Of a stretch of 64,000 nucleotides of DNA, positions 53,509-61,827 are shown one piece after another; within the stretch, counting starts at the first letter, position 1; every line of letters starts with the position of its first letter. The notes under the pieces are model-generated. The model did not search any database and was not told the DNA's origin. It worked only from the letters and a program-made list of their open reading frames with translations. Made by a program: the position numbers and the translations under genes. This DNA comes from Bin87 sp965207585 (GTDB taxonomy: Bacteria > Chloroflexota > Dehalococcoidia > Lucifugimonadales > UBA3495): contig CBDBMT010000003.1 in NCBI GenBank assembly GCA_965207585.1, forward strand, positions 2,604,001 through 2,668,000, written 5' to 3'.

Positions 53509-54915
53509 ATGGCCACACTTAACGGGGTCCGCCGATCTTCCGGCGGCTTTCACTACGCCTGGGTGATCATCGCGATCCTGTCCATCGTCCAGATCTTCGG
53601 ACAGTCCATTTCGATGTCGGCCGGCATCATGGTGCCCGAGCTCCGTATGCCACTGGACGAGGGAGGCCGTTTCGGATGGTCGCCGGCGATAATCGGTTTC
53701 GCGCTGGCCGGTTACTACCTGGTGGGTTCGCTCACCTCTCCCTTCAGCGGGCGGTTCGGCGACATCCTGGGCGCCAGAAAGCTGCTGATGGCGGGAGGAG
53801 TCCTGTTCGGCGTGAGCATGATCCTGATCGGGTTCATCACCCAGGTTTGGCAGTTCTTCATCGTTTACAGCGTCATGCTCGCGCTGACCTCGTCGATTGC
53901 CATGGTGCCGCTGATGGCCGCGGTCAACCCCTGGTTCAAGCGACGCCTCGGATTGGGCATCGGCCTGATGTGGGCCGCCGGCGGTGTTGGAGCGGCGGCC
54001 CTGGCTCCGGTCTACTCGCTGCTGCTGGTCAACTTCGGCTGGACCGAAACCTTCGTGATCATCGGGCTGGTCGGCGGCGGCCTCACCCTGGGCCTGATGC
54101 CGTTCTTCCGCAATCAACCGTCGGAAAAGGGACTTTTGGCTTACGGGGCCGCGGCCACAGACCCGCCCCCGGTCAGGTTCAGCGCCGAAGCCTCCAAGCT
54201 GCGACTCAAGGTGTTCCAGCGCCAGATGAAGCACACCCGGGCCTTTTGGAACCTGCCCGTCATTCACGGCATGGGTTGCGCCGGGCACGGCATCGTCCTG
54301 ATTTTCGTGGTTGACTTCGCGGTCAACCGCGGCATCGAGTTCACCACCGCCGCGGTCATACTGACCCTCATCAACGTATTCAGCATCGCCGGCCGCTTCC
54401 TGGTTCCGATCATCACTGAGCGCATCGGCGGCAAGCTGATCATGTCGGCGGCGTTGGGCATCCAGGCCGGTTCCGTGGCCATCCTCCTGTTCGCGGGCGA
54501 TGTCTGGGCGTTTTACCTCTTCGCCTGCGTCTTCGGGCTGGGCTTCGGCGGTGAGATGTCGGCGTACCCGGTGGTCAACCGGCAGTACTTCGGCACAGGG
54601 CCGGTGGCCACGGTGTATGGCTTCCAGATCTCCGGCGCGATGATGGGACACTTCATCTCCACGCTGGTCGCCGGTGTCATCATCCAGTTCATCGGCTACA
54701 TTCCGGCCTTCATCCTGTCCATGGCTTTCAGCGGCTTCGGCGTTGTCATCATCATGACCCTGGAAACCACCAAACGACAGCTGATCCCGGATTGGGAGGA
54801 TCAGTTGCCGCCTGAGGCACGCACGCCATCCACGAATGCGGCGCCCGCGATAATTCCGCCAGCCGCCGCTGCCACCGGCGTAGCTTTCGGCAGCGCCGGC
54901 GGCGATGGCAACTAG
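53509..54915 (+). CDS. MFS transporter (monocarboxylate/oxalate-formate-like)
   Basis: A 468-aa integral membrane protein with about 12 predicted helices. It shows the OFA/monocarboxylate-like start (FHYAWVIIAILSIVQIFGQSI), the MFS motif between helices 2 and 3 (GRFGDILGARKLLMAGG) and the helix-6/7 cytoplasmic loop (about residues 200-240). Substrates are likely organic acids but are not determined. The ATG at 53509 has AGGAG about 11 nt upstream; the longer frame upstream overlaps the small membrane gene and is rejected. Confidence 0.88.
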   Translation: MATLNGVRRSSGGFHYAWVIIAILSIVQIFGQSISMSAGIMVPELRMPLDEGGRFGWSPAIIGFALAGYYLVGSLTSPFSGRFGDILGARKLLMAGGVLFGVSMILIGFITQVWQFFIVYSVMLALTSSIAMVPLMAAVNPWFKRRLGLGIGLMWAAGGVGAAALAPVYSLLLVNFGWTETFVIIGLVGGGLTLGLMPFFRNQPSEKGLLAYGAAATDPPPVRFSAEASKLRLKVFQRQMKHTRAFWNLPVIHGMGCAGHGIVLIFVVDFAVNRGIEFTTAAVILTLINVFSIAGRFLVPIITERIGGKLIMSAALGIQAGSVAILLFAGDVWAFYLFACVFGLGFGGEMSAYPVVNRQYFGTGPVATVYGFQISGAMMGHFISTLVAGVIIQFIGYIPAFILSMAFSGFGVVIIMTLETTKRQLIPDWEDQLPPEARTPSTNAAPAIIPPAAAATGVAFGSAGGDGN

Positions 54916-54931
54916 GGCGTCTCGGAAAATG

Positions 54932-54960
54932 CCGTCATTCCGGCGAGAGCCGGAATCCAG
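54932..54960. repeat. Single dRS3-like repeat
   Basis: CCGTCATTCCGGCG, then GAGAGCCGGAATCCAG: the same palindromic repeat as at 53024 and 53078, placed 6 bp before the next ATG, so it forms most of that gene's leader. Confidence 0.8.
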
Positions 54961-54966
54961 TTGCGT

Positions 54967-55365
54967 ATGACCACGGATCTGGCCTTCCTGTGCGACTCCG
55001 CCCTTGAGGATCGGGGCAAGCTGCACGCTTTGGGCGTCGGCATCGACGGCGTGTCCGGCGGCTCTCTGCCCATGACCCATCCCCGGTTCGTGGTGGTCTG
55101 CGTCATGCGCTATTCCGTTGTGGAAGCTGGGGACAAGCGCATGGTGATCCGCCTGCTGACGCCGGACGCCCGGGATGCCGTCCCGCCCATCGAGCGGGAC
55201 ATCACGCTCCCCGTGCGCGACGGCGTGGTGGACGCCACCGCCCGGATCATCGCCGAGGTCAACGGGGTCACTTTCAATCAGGGCGGACCCCACGCATTCC
55301 ACGTTGCAATAGACGGGACGGAAGTGGCCCGACTGCCCATCAGCGTCAGCGTGCGGGGTTCCTGA
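54967..55365 (+). CDS. DUF6941-like protein
   Basis: A 132-aa soluble, beta-rich protein. It begins DLAFLCDSALEDRGKLHALGVGIDGV and ends in ISVSVRGS, matching small conserved DUF6941-type proteins of actinobacteria and Chloroflexota with no known function. No Shine-Dalgarno is visible; the leader is the dRS3-like repeat, so the start rests on the open frame alone. Confidence 0.7.
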   Translation: MTTDLAFLCDSALEDRGKLHALGVGIDGVSGGSLPMTHPRFVVVCVMRYSVVEAGDKRMVIRLLTPDARDAVPPIERDITLPVRDGVVDATARIIAEVNGVTFNQGGPHAFHVAIDGTEVARLPISVSVRGS

Positions 55366-55392
55366 TCCCGGGCTCTTTTGGGCGGTTTTCAG

Positions 55393-56052
55393 GTGTCCGT
55401 TCCTCAAATACTCTTGGCCACGGGCAACCGCGATAAGCAGCGTATGCTAGCTTGGCTCCTGGAGGACATGCGGGTTTGCGCCGTCTCACCAGCGGATGTC
55501 GATGTGCGTGCCGATCCCGACGAGAGTGGCGACACCCACGAGGCCATCGCGCGCACCAAGGCCGAGGAGTGGTCGCGGGTCGCCGGAATGCCTGCCATCG
55601 CCAGCGACGGCGGCCTCGTTGTCCCCGTTCTAGGGGCAAATTGGGAGAGCCGGCACACCCACCGCTTCGCCGGCCCGGCGGCCGATGACGCCGAACGCCA
55701 GCGCCGCCTCCTGCGCCTGATGGAACCCTTCTCCGGCGAACAGCGCAACGCCGCCTTCGTAGAAGCCCTGGCCATTGCCGATGGCGGCCAAACCGTGGTG
55801 TCCTGGCAGGTGTCCGGCGCCACCGGGCGCATCGTGGATAGCCTGGCCGACCGGGGCGGAGACACTGACGGCGACGGCTTCTGGGTCTTTCCGCTGTGGT
55901 ACTTCCCCCAGTTTGGCCGCACTTATGACCGCCTGACGGAAACCGAACTCGCCAGCCTGGGCGATCACTGGGAGGCGCTGCGCGCTCATGTCCGCGAATT
56001 CATCCCCGCCTGGTTGGCCGGCTTCTCCGCTTCTCCAAATCGGCTACAATAA
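55393..56052 (+). CDS. RdgB/HAM1-like non-canonical purine NTP pyrophosphatase
   Basis: A 219-aa protein of the Ham1/Maf-like NTP pyrophosphatase fold, which removes ITP and XTP. LLATGNRDKQRMLAWLL near the N-terminus and AIASDGGLVVPVLG (in place of the common ADDSGLEV) are present; DGFWVFP and ERRRLLRLME-type helices follow. Several canonical positions differ (SDGG in place of DDSG), so substrate preference may have changed. The start is GTG 55393 or TTG 55378. Confidence 0.75.
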   Translation: MSVPQILLATGNRDKQRMLAWLLEDMRVCAVSPADVDVRADPDESGDTHEAIARTKAEEWSRVAGMPAIASDGGLVVPVLGANWESRHTHRFAGPAADDAERQRRLLRLMEPFSGEQRNAAFVEALAIADGGQTVVSWQVSGATGRIVDSLADRGGDTDGDGFWVFPLWYFPQFGRTYDRLTETELASLGDHWEALRAHVREFIPAWLAGFSASPNRLQ

Positions 56053-56085
56053 TCCTGCTGAAACCCGCCGCCCACGGAGACACTC

Positions 56086-57036
56086 TTGACCGCCCTGCAC
56101 GCCGAGAACGAATCAACTGCCCCCGCCTCAGTGGAAGACGTGCAGGGTATCCTGCGCGATCAGGCTTACATAACCGACCGGGGGTTGGCTATCGCCATCT
56201 ACCTCGCGTTGAAGCTGCGCCGTCCGCTGTTCCTGGAGGGCGAGGCCGGCGTCGGCAAGACCGAAATCGCCCGCGCTCTGGCTGCCGGACTCGGCACCGA
56301 TCTGATCCGGCTACAGTGCTACGAGGGTCTCGACATCAACCACGCGGTCTACGAGTGGAACCACACCCGCCAACTCCTGGAGATCCGTTTGATGGAGGCC
56401 AGGCGCGAGGCCGGCAATGGTGACGCCGCCGTCGACCTGTTCAGCCCGCAGTTTCTGATCAAGCGCCCCCTTTTGGAGGCCATCGACGAGGGCCGGGACC
56501 GCGCCCCGGTGCTCCTCATCGACGAGCTCGACCGGGCCGACGAGGAGTTTGAAGGGTTCCTCCTGGAGCTCCTCGCCGACTACCAGATCACCATACCCGA
56601 ACTGGGCACTTTTCACGCCGCCTACCCGCCCGTCGTCGTCATCACCTCCAACCGCACCCGCGAGGTCCACGACGCCCTGAAGCGTCGCTGCCTCTATTAC
56701 TGGGTAGACTACCCCGACTACCAGAAGGAACTCCAGATCGTAAACGCGCGCCTCCCCGACGCCCCCCGCCAACTCGCCCAGCAGGTCACCGGGTTCATCC
56801 AGGAGCTGCGCGAAACCGAGCTCTTCAAGATTCCCGGTGTCTCCGAGACCCTGGACTGGACATCCGCGCTGATGGCCTTGAACATGCGTGAGCTGGAACC
56901 GGAGGTCATAGACGACACCCTCGGCATCATGCTCAAGTACCAGGACGACATCGAAGCCGTGCGTGGTGAGCCGGCCCGCGCCCTTCTGGAGCGCTCCCGT
57001 AACCGTGGCCCCCGGCGCGGCGGCCGGCGAGGATAG
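56086..57036 (+). CDS. MoxR family AAA+ ATPase
   Basis: A 316-aa MoxR-type ATPase (CoxD-like). Walker A is EGEAGVGKTE (about residues 51-60), Walker B VLLIDELDRAD (about 140), sensor 1 ITSNRTREVHDALKRRC, and the C-terminal lid helix ends in RSRNRGPRRGG. Such ATPases act with VWA-domain proteins to activate or load metal-dependent enzymes. No VWA partner is next to it. TTG start with ACGGAGA 6-7 nt upstream. Confidence 0.9.
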   Translation: MTALHAENESTAPASVEDVQGILRDQAYITDRGLAIAIYLALKLRRPLFLEGEAGVGKTEIARALAAGLGTDLIRLQCYEGLDINHAVYEWNHTRQLLEIRLMEARREAGNGDAAVDLFSPQFLIKRPLLEAIDEGRDRAPVLLIDELDRADEEFEGFLLELLADYQITIPELGTFHAAYPPVVVITSNRTREVHDALKRRCLYYWVDYPDYQKELQIVNARLPDAPRQLAQQVTGFIQELRETELFKIPGVSETLDWTSALMALNMRELEPEVIDDTLGIMLKYQDDIEAVRGEPARALLERSRNRGPRRGGRRG

Positions 57037-57101
57037 CTCCCACAGCTCCGGAATGGATTGCCCTTTGCCGGGCGCGGCGTGACCCTGTGGGAGACAATGA
57101 T

Positions 57102-57620
57102 ATGGACCGACTTTTTGAATCGCCGGACTTTGAAGGCATCCCGCCTCTGACCGTGGAAGTCGTTGATGAAGCCCTGCACCGGGGGGACATCACGGCGTCA
57201 GAATTGCTGATGCTGTACTTCGCCTGCGCCACCGCCGAGCCGGAGGATACGGGTGAAATGAGCGATGCGGCAGAACGCATCGCCGACTACCTGCTCGACC
57301 TGGCGGAAGATGAAGATGAGGAGGCGGCCATGGCGCTCATGGCTTTGAACACTCTGCTGTCCGATGACGACTCCGAGGCTGCCCGTATCGTCGGCGCCGA
57401 GATGTTCCGCTCCGTCACCATGCGCTCCGTGCTGCGTAGCGTCATCGCCGGCCGAATGGAGACGGAAGACGCCGCCGCCGCGATAATGGTCATCAACTCC
57501 CTCACCGCGCATCATCTCGGCGCGGACCCGGACGATGTTGATGACGTGGATCTGGACGAACTGGCTGCTATGCTGGGCGTCTCCGACCTGGATTGGGATG
57601 ATGACCTTGATGACCGCTAG
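57102..57620 (+). CDS. Acidic protein of unknown function
   Basis: A 172-aa strongly acidic all-helical protein (many Asp/Glu; ends DLDWDDDLDDR). No known domain. Regular spacing of hydrophobic residues (LLMLYFACATA, AAMALMALNTLL, AAAAIMVINSLTAHHLG) suggests three helical hairpins. GGGAG lies 8 nt upstream of ATG 57102. It overlaps the next gene by about 11 bp and follows MoxR by 65 bp, so all three are probably co-transcribed. Confidence 0.65.
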   Translation: MDRLFESPDFEGIPPLTVEVVDEALHRGDITASELLMLYFACATAEPEDTGEMSDAAERIADYLLDLAEDEDEEAAMALMALNTLLSDDDSEAARIVGAEMFRSVTMRSVLRSVIAGRMETEDAAAAIMVINSLTAHHLGADPDDVDDVDLDELAAMLGVSDLDWDDDLDDR

Positions 57621-58794
57621 CAATGTGCCCCGTAATGTCGTCGTCATCGGCGCCGGCATCGTCGGCGCGTCCATCGCCTGGCGCGTCGCCTCTCGCGGCG
57701 CTCGCGTCACCGTGATCGATAAGGATCAGCCGGGATTCGGCGCATCCAGTCACAGCTTCGCCTGGATCAACGCCGGCGCCAAGGAACCGGTCGGCTACCA
57801 CAACCTGAACCGCCGCTCGCTGGAGATGTGGCCTCGTTTCGCCGATGCCTTGGCCGAGGACGTCGGTCTCCGCTGGGGCGGCAAGGTCGCGTGGGAAGCT
57901 GACCCGGAAGCCGCCAGGGTGCTTATCTCCCGCGTCGAGCAACTCCAGTCCTGGGGCTATCCCAGTCGCCTGGTCTCACGCGAGGAATTGCAGGAGCTCG
58001 AACCCGCCCTGAACATCGGGGTCGTCGCTGCGGCGGACTACAACGAGAACGAGGGGCAGGTCGAACCCCAATTGGTCGTGGATGCCTGTGTCAACCGGTT
58101 GCAGGAGTTGGAAGCCTCGGTCATATCGGGCGTGCAAGTCCTTGGGCTCCGCCAGGACACTCGCAACCACATAACCTCAGTCCAGACCACCGCTGGGGAC
58201 ATCGCAGCCGACGTTGTGGTCGTCGCTGCCGGCGCCACCACCACCGCCGTGGCCGGCATGGCCGGTGTGAACGTGCCGCAGGCCGAGAGCCCGGGCGTCG
58301 TCATGCGCACCAGTCCCATGCCGTCGCTGTTGCAAAACGTGCCCGTGGTCTATGCCCCGCCCCTGGAAGACGGCCGCCGCGAGATCCACCTCCGGCAGTG
58401 TCCCGACGGACGCTTCATGATCGGTGAGGGCGACCAGGAAAGCCTCGCTGAAGACGACAGCCAGGCCCATGCCGACGATCTGCTGGCCCGCGCTTGCCAG
58501 CATTTGCCCGGGTTGGTTGGGGCTGCCGCCGTTCCCGTGCCCGTAGGCTGGCGACCCATGCCCCTGGACGGTTATCCGGTAATGGGATTTGCTCCGGAGG
58601 CTCCCAACCTTTACGTTGCCCTCACCCACAGCGGGGTCACCCTCGCGCCTGTCCTGAGCCAGCTCGCCGCATTGGAGATCTGCGACGGCGCCCGGGCTGA
58701 CGCCGTTCTTGGCCCTTACCGTCCGGAGCGATTCGCCGGGATGACGCCGGAGGCCGCGTCACTGTTGGAACACCCCCGCGCCAGGCATCGCTAG
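57610..58794 (+). CDS. FAD-dependent oxidoreductase (DadA/glycine-oxidase family)
   Basis: A 394-aa flavoprotein. The Rossmann GAGIVGASIA (about 14-23), the second dinucleotide element VIDKDQPGFGASS, and the C-terminal LYVALTHSGVTLAP are typical of the D-amino acid dehydrogenase/glycine oxidase class. The amine substrate is unknown. Start at ATG 57610 (or 57601), overlapping the acidic protein gene. Confidence 0.88.
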   Translation: MTASNVPRNVVVIGAGIVGASIAWRVASRGARVTVIDKDQPGFGASSHSFAWINAGAKEPVGYHNLNRRSLEMWPRFADALAEDVGLRWGGKVAWEADPEAARVLISRVEQLQSWGYPSRLVSREELQELEPALNIGVVAAADYNENEGQVEPQLVVDACVNRLQELEASVISGVQVLGLRQDTRNHITSVQTTAGDIAADVVVVAAGATTTAVAGMAGVNVPQAESPGVVMRTSPMPSLLQNVPVVYAPPLEDGRREIHLRQCPDGRFMIGEGDQESLAEDDSQAHADDLLARACQHLPGLVGAAAVPVPVGWRPMPLDGYPVMGFAPEAPNLYVALTHSGVTLAPVLSQLAALEICDGARADAVLGPYRPERFAGMTPEAASLLEHPRARHR

Positions 58795-58920
58795 CCGCTT
58801 ATCCGCGCACGTTTTCCCTCACCTCGCTCGGCCTGAGCGGTTTGCTGCGTTCTCAGGACGCCTGCCGCCGAGCCTGCCGTGGTGCCGCCGGATCTCTCTG
58901 AAGTGGGTTGGGCAAGCTAT

Positions 58921-58952
58921 GGGGCCAGCGAACTGCATTGCTCGCTGGCCCC
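58921..58952. terminator. Strong GC hairpin downstream of the FAD oxidoreductase
   Basis: Perfect 11-bp stem GGGGCCAGCGA / TCGCTGGCCCC with a 10-nt loop, 127 nt after the gene stop. No U-tract, so it may be a Rho-type/3-prime-stabilising structure or part of a small RNA. Confidence 0.35.
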
Positions 58953-59197
58953 GGTTGCGGCGCGCCTATGCGTGTTGTTTGATTATCCAGACCCCTTCGC
59001 TATGTGCTTCGGAGCCACTGGCTGGCGTTGATGTCAAGGCGTTTATGCACGCCCTTCGTTGCTGAAATGGAAGACCCTGGTTCCGGCTGGTTATGGCGCC
59101 TCCAGAGCCCCCGTTGAGTTTGATGGTGCGGCCCGATTGGGACCGCTGTCATCGCCATGCGACGATGTCTCCTTCCTGGCAGCGCGCCGCGGCGCTG

Positions 59198-59320
59198 TTA
59201 TCGCTGCGAAATAATCATCAGCGCCGGCCCCAGGATGGCCACGGGCAAGGCACCCACTACTGAGACCAACGCCAATTCCCTCCAGGTGAGCCTGCCGGTT
59301 CTGTTTTTGATCGCGACCAT
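59198..59320 (-). CDS. Possible 40-aa membrane peptide
   Basis: A short frame coding a basic start (MVAIKNRTGRLTWREL) and one hydrophobic helix (ALVSVVGALPVAILGPALMII). AGGAG is 10 nt upstream. It may belong to small single-span peptides that sit on membrane complexes. The 11-bp direct repeats lie about 120 nt upstream on its own strand. Confidence 0.4.
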   Translation of the reverse strand: MVAIKNRTGRLTWRELALVSVVGALPVAILGPALMIISQR

Positions 59321-59438
59321 TATGCGGTGCACTCCTCTGTAGAAATTTTCTGCGGCCGGTCGGGAAGTGGCCCCTTTTGATGCTGGCAACCCCGAGTGGC
59401 CCCGTCCGCATCCATGAGTCCAGACTAGCAAACGAGTG

Positions 59439-59460
59439 TGAAAACCAAGTGAAAACCACC
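59439..59460. promoter_or_regulatory. 11-bp direct repeat, response-regulator-type site
   Basis: TGAAAACCAAG TGAAAACCACC: two copies of TGAAAACCA one helical turn apart. Read on the other strand it is GGTTTTCACTTGGTTTTCA, close in layout to the PhoB/PhoP-type boxes (direct repeats of an 11-bp unit). Confidence 0.45.
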
Positions 59461-59487
59461 CCCTGATTAGTGAACGAATTGTGAGAA

Positions 59488-59505
59488 TGTTACAAATTTG
59501 TTACA
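59488..59505. promoter_or_regulatory. Second 11-bp direct repeat
   Basis: TGTTACA AATT TGTTACA: two TGTTACA units with an 11-bp period, 28 bp after the first repeat pair. Confidence 0.4.
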
Positions 59506-59639
59506 TGCACGAACCGGGGTCGCCCAAGCGTCGGTCTAGTCGATTGCCGGAATGCGCTGACCTCGAATTCTCATGGCAAATCGTTCCGTCGCCCCGTGCT
59601 GAAACGGCCTTGCGCCGGCGTCGCTGGCCGTGAGTTCGC

Positions 59640-59668
59640 TTGCCCAATGGAGTCTCCCGGCGTAGAAT
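59640..59668 (+). promoter_or_regulatory. Promoter of the second CoA-transferase
   Basis: TTGCCC (59640-59645), 17 bp, TAGAAT (59663-59668), 54 nt before the ATG. Confidence 0.6.
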
Positions 59669-59722
59669 GGCGCAACTTCATTCGTGATCCCGATTTACGC
59701 ATTCGATTGAGGAGAATCTGTC

Positions 59723-60937
59723 ATGCCAGAAGCTAAAGGCCCTCTGGACGGAATACGCGTCATCGACCTCGGTCGGCACCAGGCTGGCCCCCGCTGCGCC
59801 CAGGTGTTGGCCCGTTTGGGCGCCGAAGTCATCAAGGTAGAGCGCCTCGGAGGCGAGGAGACCCGCTACCACGCGCCCTGGGTACGCAAGCAGTCCGCCT
59901 ACTGGGTGCAGTACAACAGCGGCAAGAAGAGCCTCAGCATCGACCTCCGCAAGGAGGAGGGCAAGGAAGTCCTCCGCAAATTGGTGAAGGTCTCCGACGT
60001 GCTGCTTCAAAACTTCCGTCCCGGCACCATCGACGTGATGGGCTTCGGCTACGACGTTCTATACGAACTGAACCCGCGCATCATCATGGTCAACGTGTCC
60101 GCCTACGGTCAGTTCGGCCCCTACCGAGAGCAGATCGGCTATGACCCCATCGGCCAGACCATGTCCGGCATCGCCATGGTCACCGGCGAAGAGGGCATGC
60201 CTCCCATCCGCGCCGGCGTGCCCATCATTGACCGCACCACGGCCCTCCACGCTGCCATCGGCACCCTGGCCGCGTTGCATGAGCGCGAGTCGTCGGGCGT
60301 GGGCCAGACCATCGACGCCTGTCTCGCCGACACCGGCTACAGCTACACCGAGATCCCGATCACGGCCTACCACGGCGCCGGCATCGAGCCCCGCCGCGGC
60401 GAGTCCGCGGCCCCGCCGTCCGGCACCTATCCCTGCGCCGACGGTTGGGTGCTCATCTCCGCCGGCGACCAGCACCACTGGCACCGCGTCTGCAACGCAC
60501 TGGGCAAGCCCGAGTGGCTGGAGGACCCCCGGTTCACCACCCGACACGAGCGCGGCAGGAACGGCGAGTTGGTCAACCAGGCCATGCGCGACCTGATGGC
60601 CAACATGACCATGCAGGAAGCCATCGCCCACTTCACTCACCACGACGTGGTGGCGGCGCCGGTCAACACCATCGCCCAGGCCGCCGCCGACCCGCACCCG
60701 TGGGAGCGCCGCGCCATGGTCGAAGTCGACGACTTCCTGGCCGGCACCATCGCGGTCTCGGGCGACTTCTGGCATTTCAGCCGGACCCCCGCCGTGGTCG
60801 GCACCACCCCCCAAGTCGGCGAGCACAACGAAGACGTGCTGACCGGCATCCTCGACTACACCGAGGACCAGGTCCAGGCCATGTACGAGGCCAATGTCAT
60901 CGGCACCTTCCATCACTACGACGAAGTCCCCGGCTGA
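59723..60937 (+). CDS. Class III (CaiB/BaiF family) CoA-transferase, second copy
   Basis: A 404-aa family III CoA-transferase. The N-terminal GPLDGIRVIDLGRHQAGPRCAQVLARLG, EVIKVERLGGEETR, KKSLSIDLRK and the catalytic Asp region GVPIIDRTTALHA are present; GVGQTIDACLADT and QAAADPHPWERR follow. It differs widely from the copy at 18811-20061, so it likely serves another acid. GAGGAG is 10 nt upstream. It ends at a terminator; the thiolase-like gene 1.8 kb downstream belongs to the same type of acyl-CoA metabolism. Confidence 0.93.
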   Translation: MPEAKGPLDGIRVIDLGRHQAGPRCAQVLARLGAEVIKVERLGGEETRYHAPWVRKQSAYWVQYNSGKKSLSIDLRKEEGKEVLRKLVKVSDVLLQNFRPGTIDVMGFGYDVLYELNPRIIMVNVSAYGQFGPYREQIGYDPIGQTMSGIAMVTGEEGMPPIRAGVPIIDRTTALHAAIGTLAALHERESSGVGQTIDACLADTGYSYTEIPITAYHGAGIEPRRGESAAPPSGTYPCADGWVLISAGDQHHWHRVCNALGKPEWLEDPRFTTRHERGRNGELVNQAMRDLMANMTMQEAIAHFTHHDVVAAPVNTIAQAAADPHPWERRAMVEVDDFLAGTIAVSGDFWHFSRTPAVVGTTPQVGEHNEDVLTGILDYTEDQVQAMYEANVIGTFHHYDEVPG

Positions 60938-60962
60938 CCCGGCCGCACATCCCGGACATCCG

Positions 60963-60991
60963 CAGGGGCGAATGATTGTTCGCCCCTGTTT
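60963..60991 (+). terminator. Rho-independent terminator of the second CoA-transferase
   Basis: 10-bp perfect stem CAGGGGCGAA / TTCGCCCCTG with a 6-nt loop, then TTT. 25 nt after the stop. Confidence 0.7.
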
Positions 60992-61016
60992 CAGTTGACG
61001 GGGCGATAGCGGTAGA

Positions 61017-61277
61017 ATGGATGACCAATATGAATGGGACGAAGCCAAGCGACGTCTCAATTACCTCAAGCACCGCTTGGACTTTGCCAATGTACGGCAT
61101 TTCGATTGGGACAATGCCATTACCGAGCCAAGCGACCGGCATGGAGAGGCTCGCTTTGTGGCGTACGGCCGTTTGGAGAGCCGGATGTACGTTGTGGTAT
61201 TCACTTGGCGCGGTGATCGAAAGCGCATAATCAGTTTCCGCCCAGCCAGTCAAAAGGAGACGAGCGAACATGGCTGA
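61017..61277 (+). CDS. brnT: BrnT family RNase toxin
   Basis: An 86-aa BrnT toxin, an RelE-like RNase. The family start YEWDEAKRRLNYLKHRLDFA and the later RHGEARFVAYGRLESRMYVVVFTWRG and RIISFRPASQKE are visible. The toxin precedes the antitoxin, as usual for brnTA. It overlaps brnA by 8 bp. Confidence 0.93.
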   Translation: MDDQYEWDEAKRRLNYLKHRLDFANVRHFDWDNAITEPSDRHGEARFVAYGRLESRMYVVVFTWRGDRKRIISFRPASQKETSEHG

Positions 61278-61737
61278 TTCCATCATACCGGCCAGTTTGT
61301 CCACGGACGGCCATGTCACGAAATACATTAAACCTCCCGTGTACTTTCAGCCGCCGCAAGCGGACGGGCCGCCCCCAGATGACTTGACCGAACTGGCTCA
61401 CTTGACTTTTATTGAAATTGAGGCCTTGTATGGCGAAGAAGTCGCCATCAGCGCCGGCATCGCCAACGATCCCGATACGTGGGAACTCACCGACGAAGAT
61501 TTCGCGCAGATGCGCCCGATGGCGGAAGTCTTCCCCGAGCTGGTGGAGGCCCACCGCGCCGGCAAGGTGAAACTCCCGCCGAATCCTCCGGTTACCCAAG
61601 AGGCGGTTGAAGTCGTCCTGGATAGCGACGTTCTGTCGTTTTTCAAGCAAATTGGCCCGGATTGGCAAAACAACCTCAACAATATCCTGCGGATAGCCCT
61701 TTTCCGACGTCTGCCTGATGCTCCCAATCAGGATTGA
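61270..61737 (+). CDS. brnA: BrnA-like antitoxin with N-terminal extension
   Basis: A 155-aa protein. The C-terminal part has the BrnA pattern: LTDEDFAQMRPMAEVFPELV (about 75-94) and the ribbon-helix-helix DVLSFFKQIGPDWQNNLNNILR (about 118-139; key residues VLSFFK, GPDW, NNILR). BrnA is usually 80-100 aa; here about 65 residues more are at the N-terminus, rich in Pro (FQPPQADGPPPDD). The start ATG overlaps brnT by 8 bp, and the extension's reading frame has no internal start with a Shine-Dalgarno. Confidence 0.82.
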   Translation: MADSIIPASLSTDGHVTKYIKPPVYFQPPQADGPPPDDLTELAHLTFIEIEALYGEEVAISAGIANDPDTWELTDEDFAQMRPMAEVFPELVEAHRAGKVKLPPNPPVTQEAVEVVLDSDVLSFFKQIGPDWQNNLNNILRIALFRRLPDAPNQD

Positions 61738-61827
61738 CGGTGAGTGCTTGGTCAGACGTGCCTCTTGCCGTCCATACGGCAAAAACAACGAATGCCCGGC
61801 GACATCAGCTGCATTGGAGATCACCGT

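Larger units (their letters stand above)
58795..59722. other. 928-bp gene-poor stretch
   Basis: No long coding region. It holds a GC hairpin (58921-58952), a possible 40-aa membrane protein on the minus strand (59198-59320), two pairs of 11-bp-spaced direct repeats (59439-59460 and 59488-59505) and the promoter of the next gene (59640-59668). Apart from these nothing is seen. Confidence 0.6.

Noticed and set aside
53347..55407. 686-aa open frame opposite to the MFS gene
   Set aside because: Composition is His/Asp/Gln-rich, as expected from the complement of a GC-rich gene; the MFS frame on the other strand has clear membrane helices.
59091..59459. 122-aa open frame on the minus strand in the gene-poor stretch
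   Set aside because: Low-complexity translation without domain; the 40-aa frame inside the same stretch has a better Shine-Dalgarno and a membrane helix.
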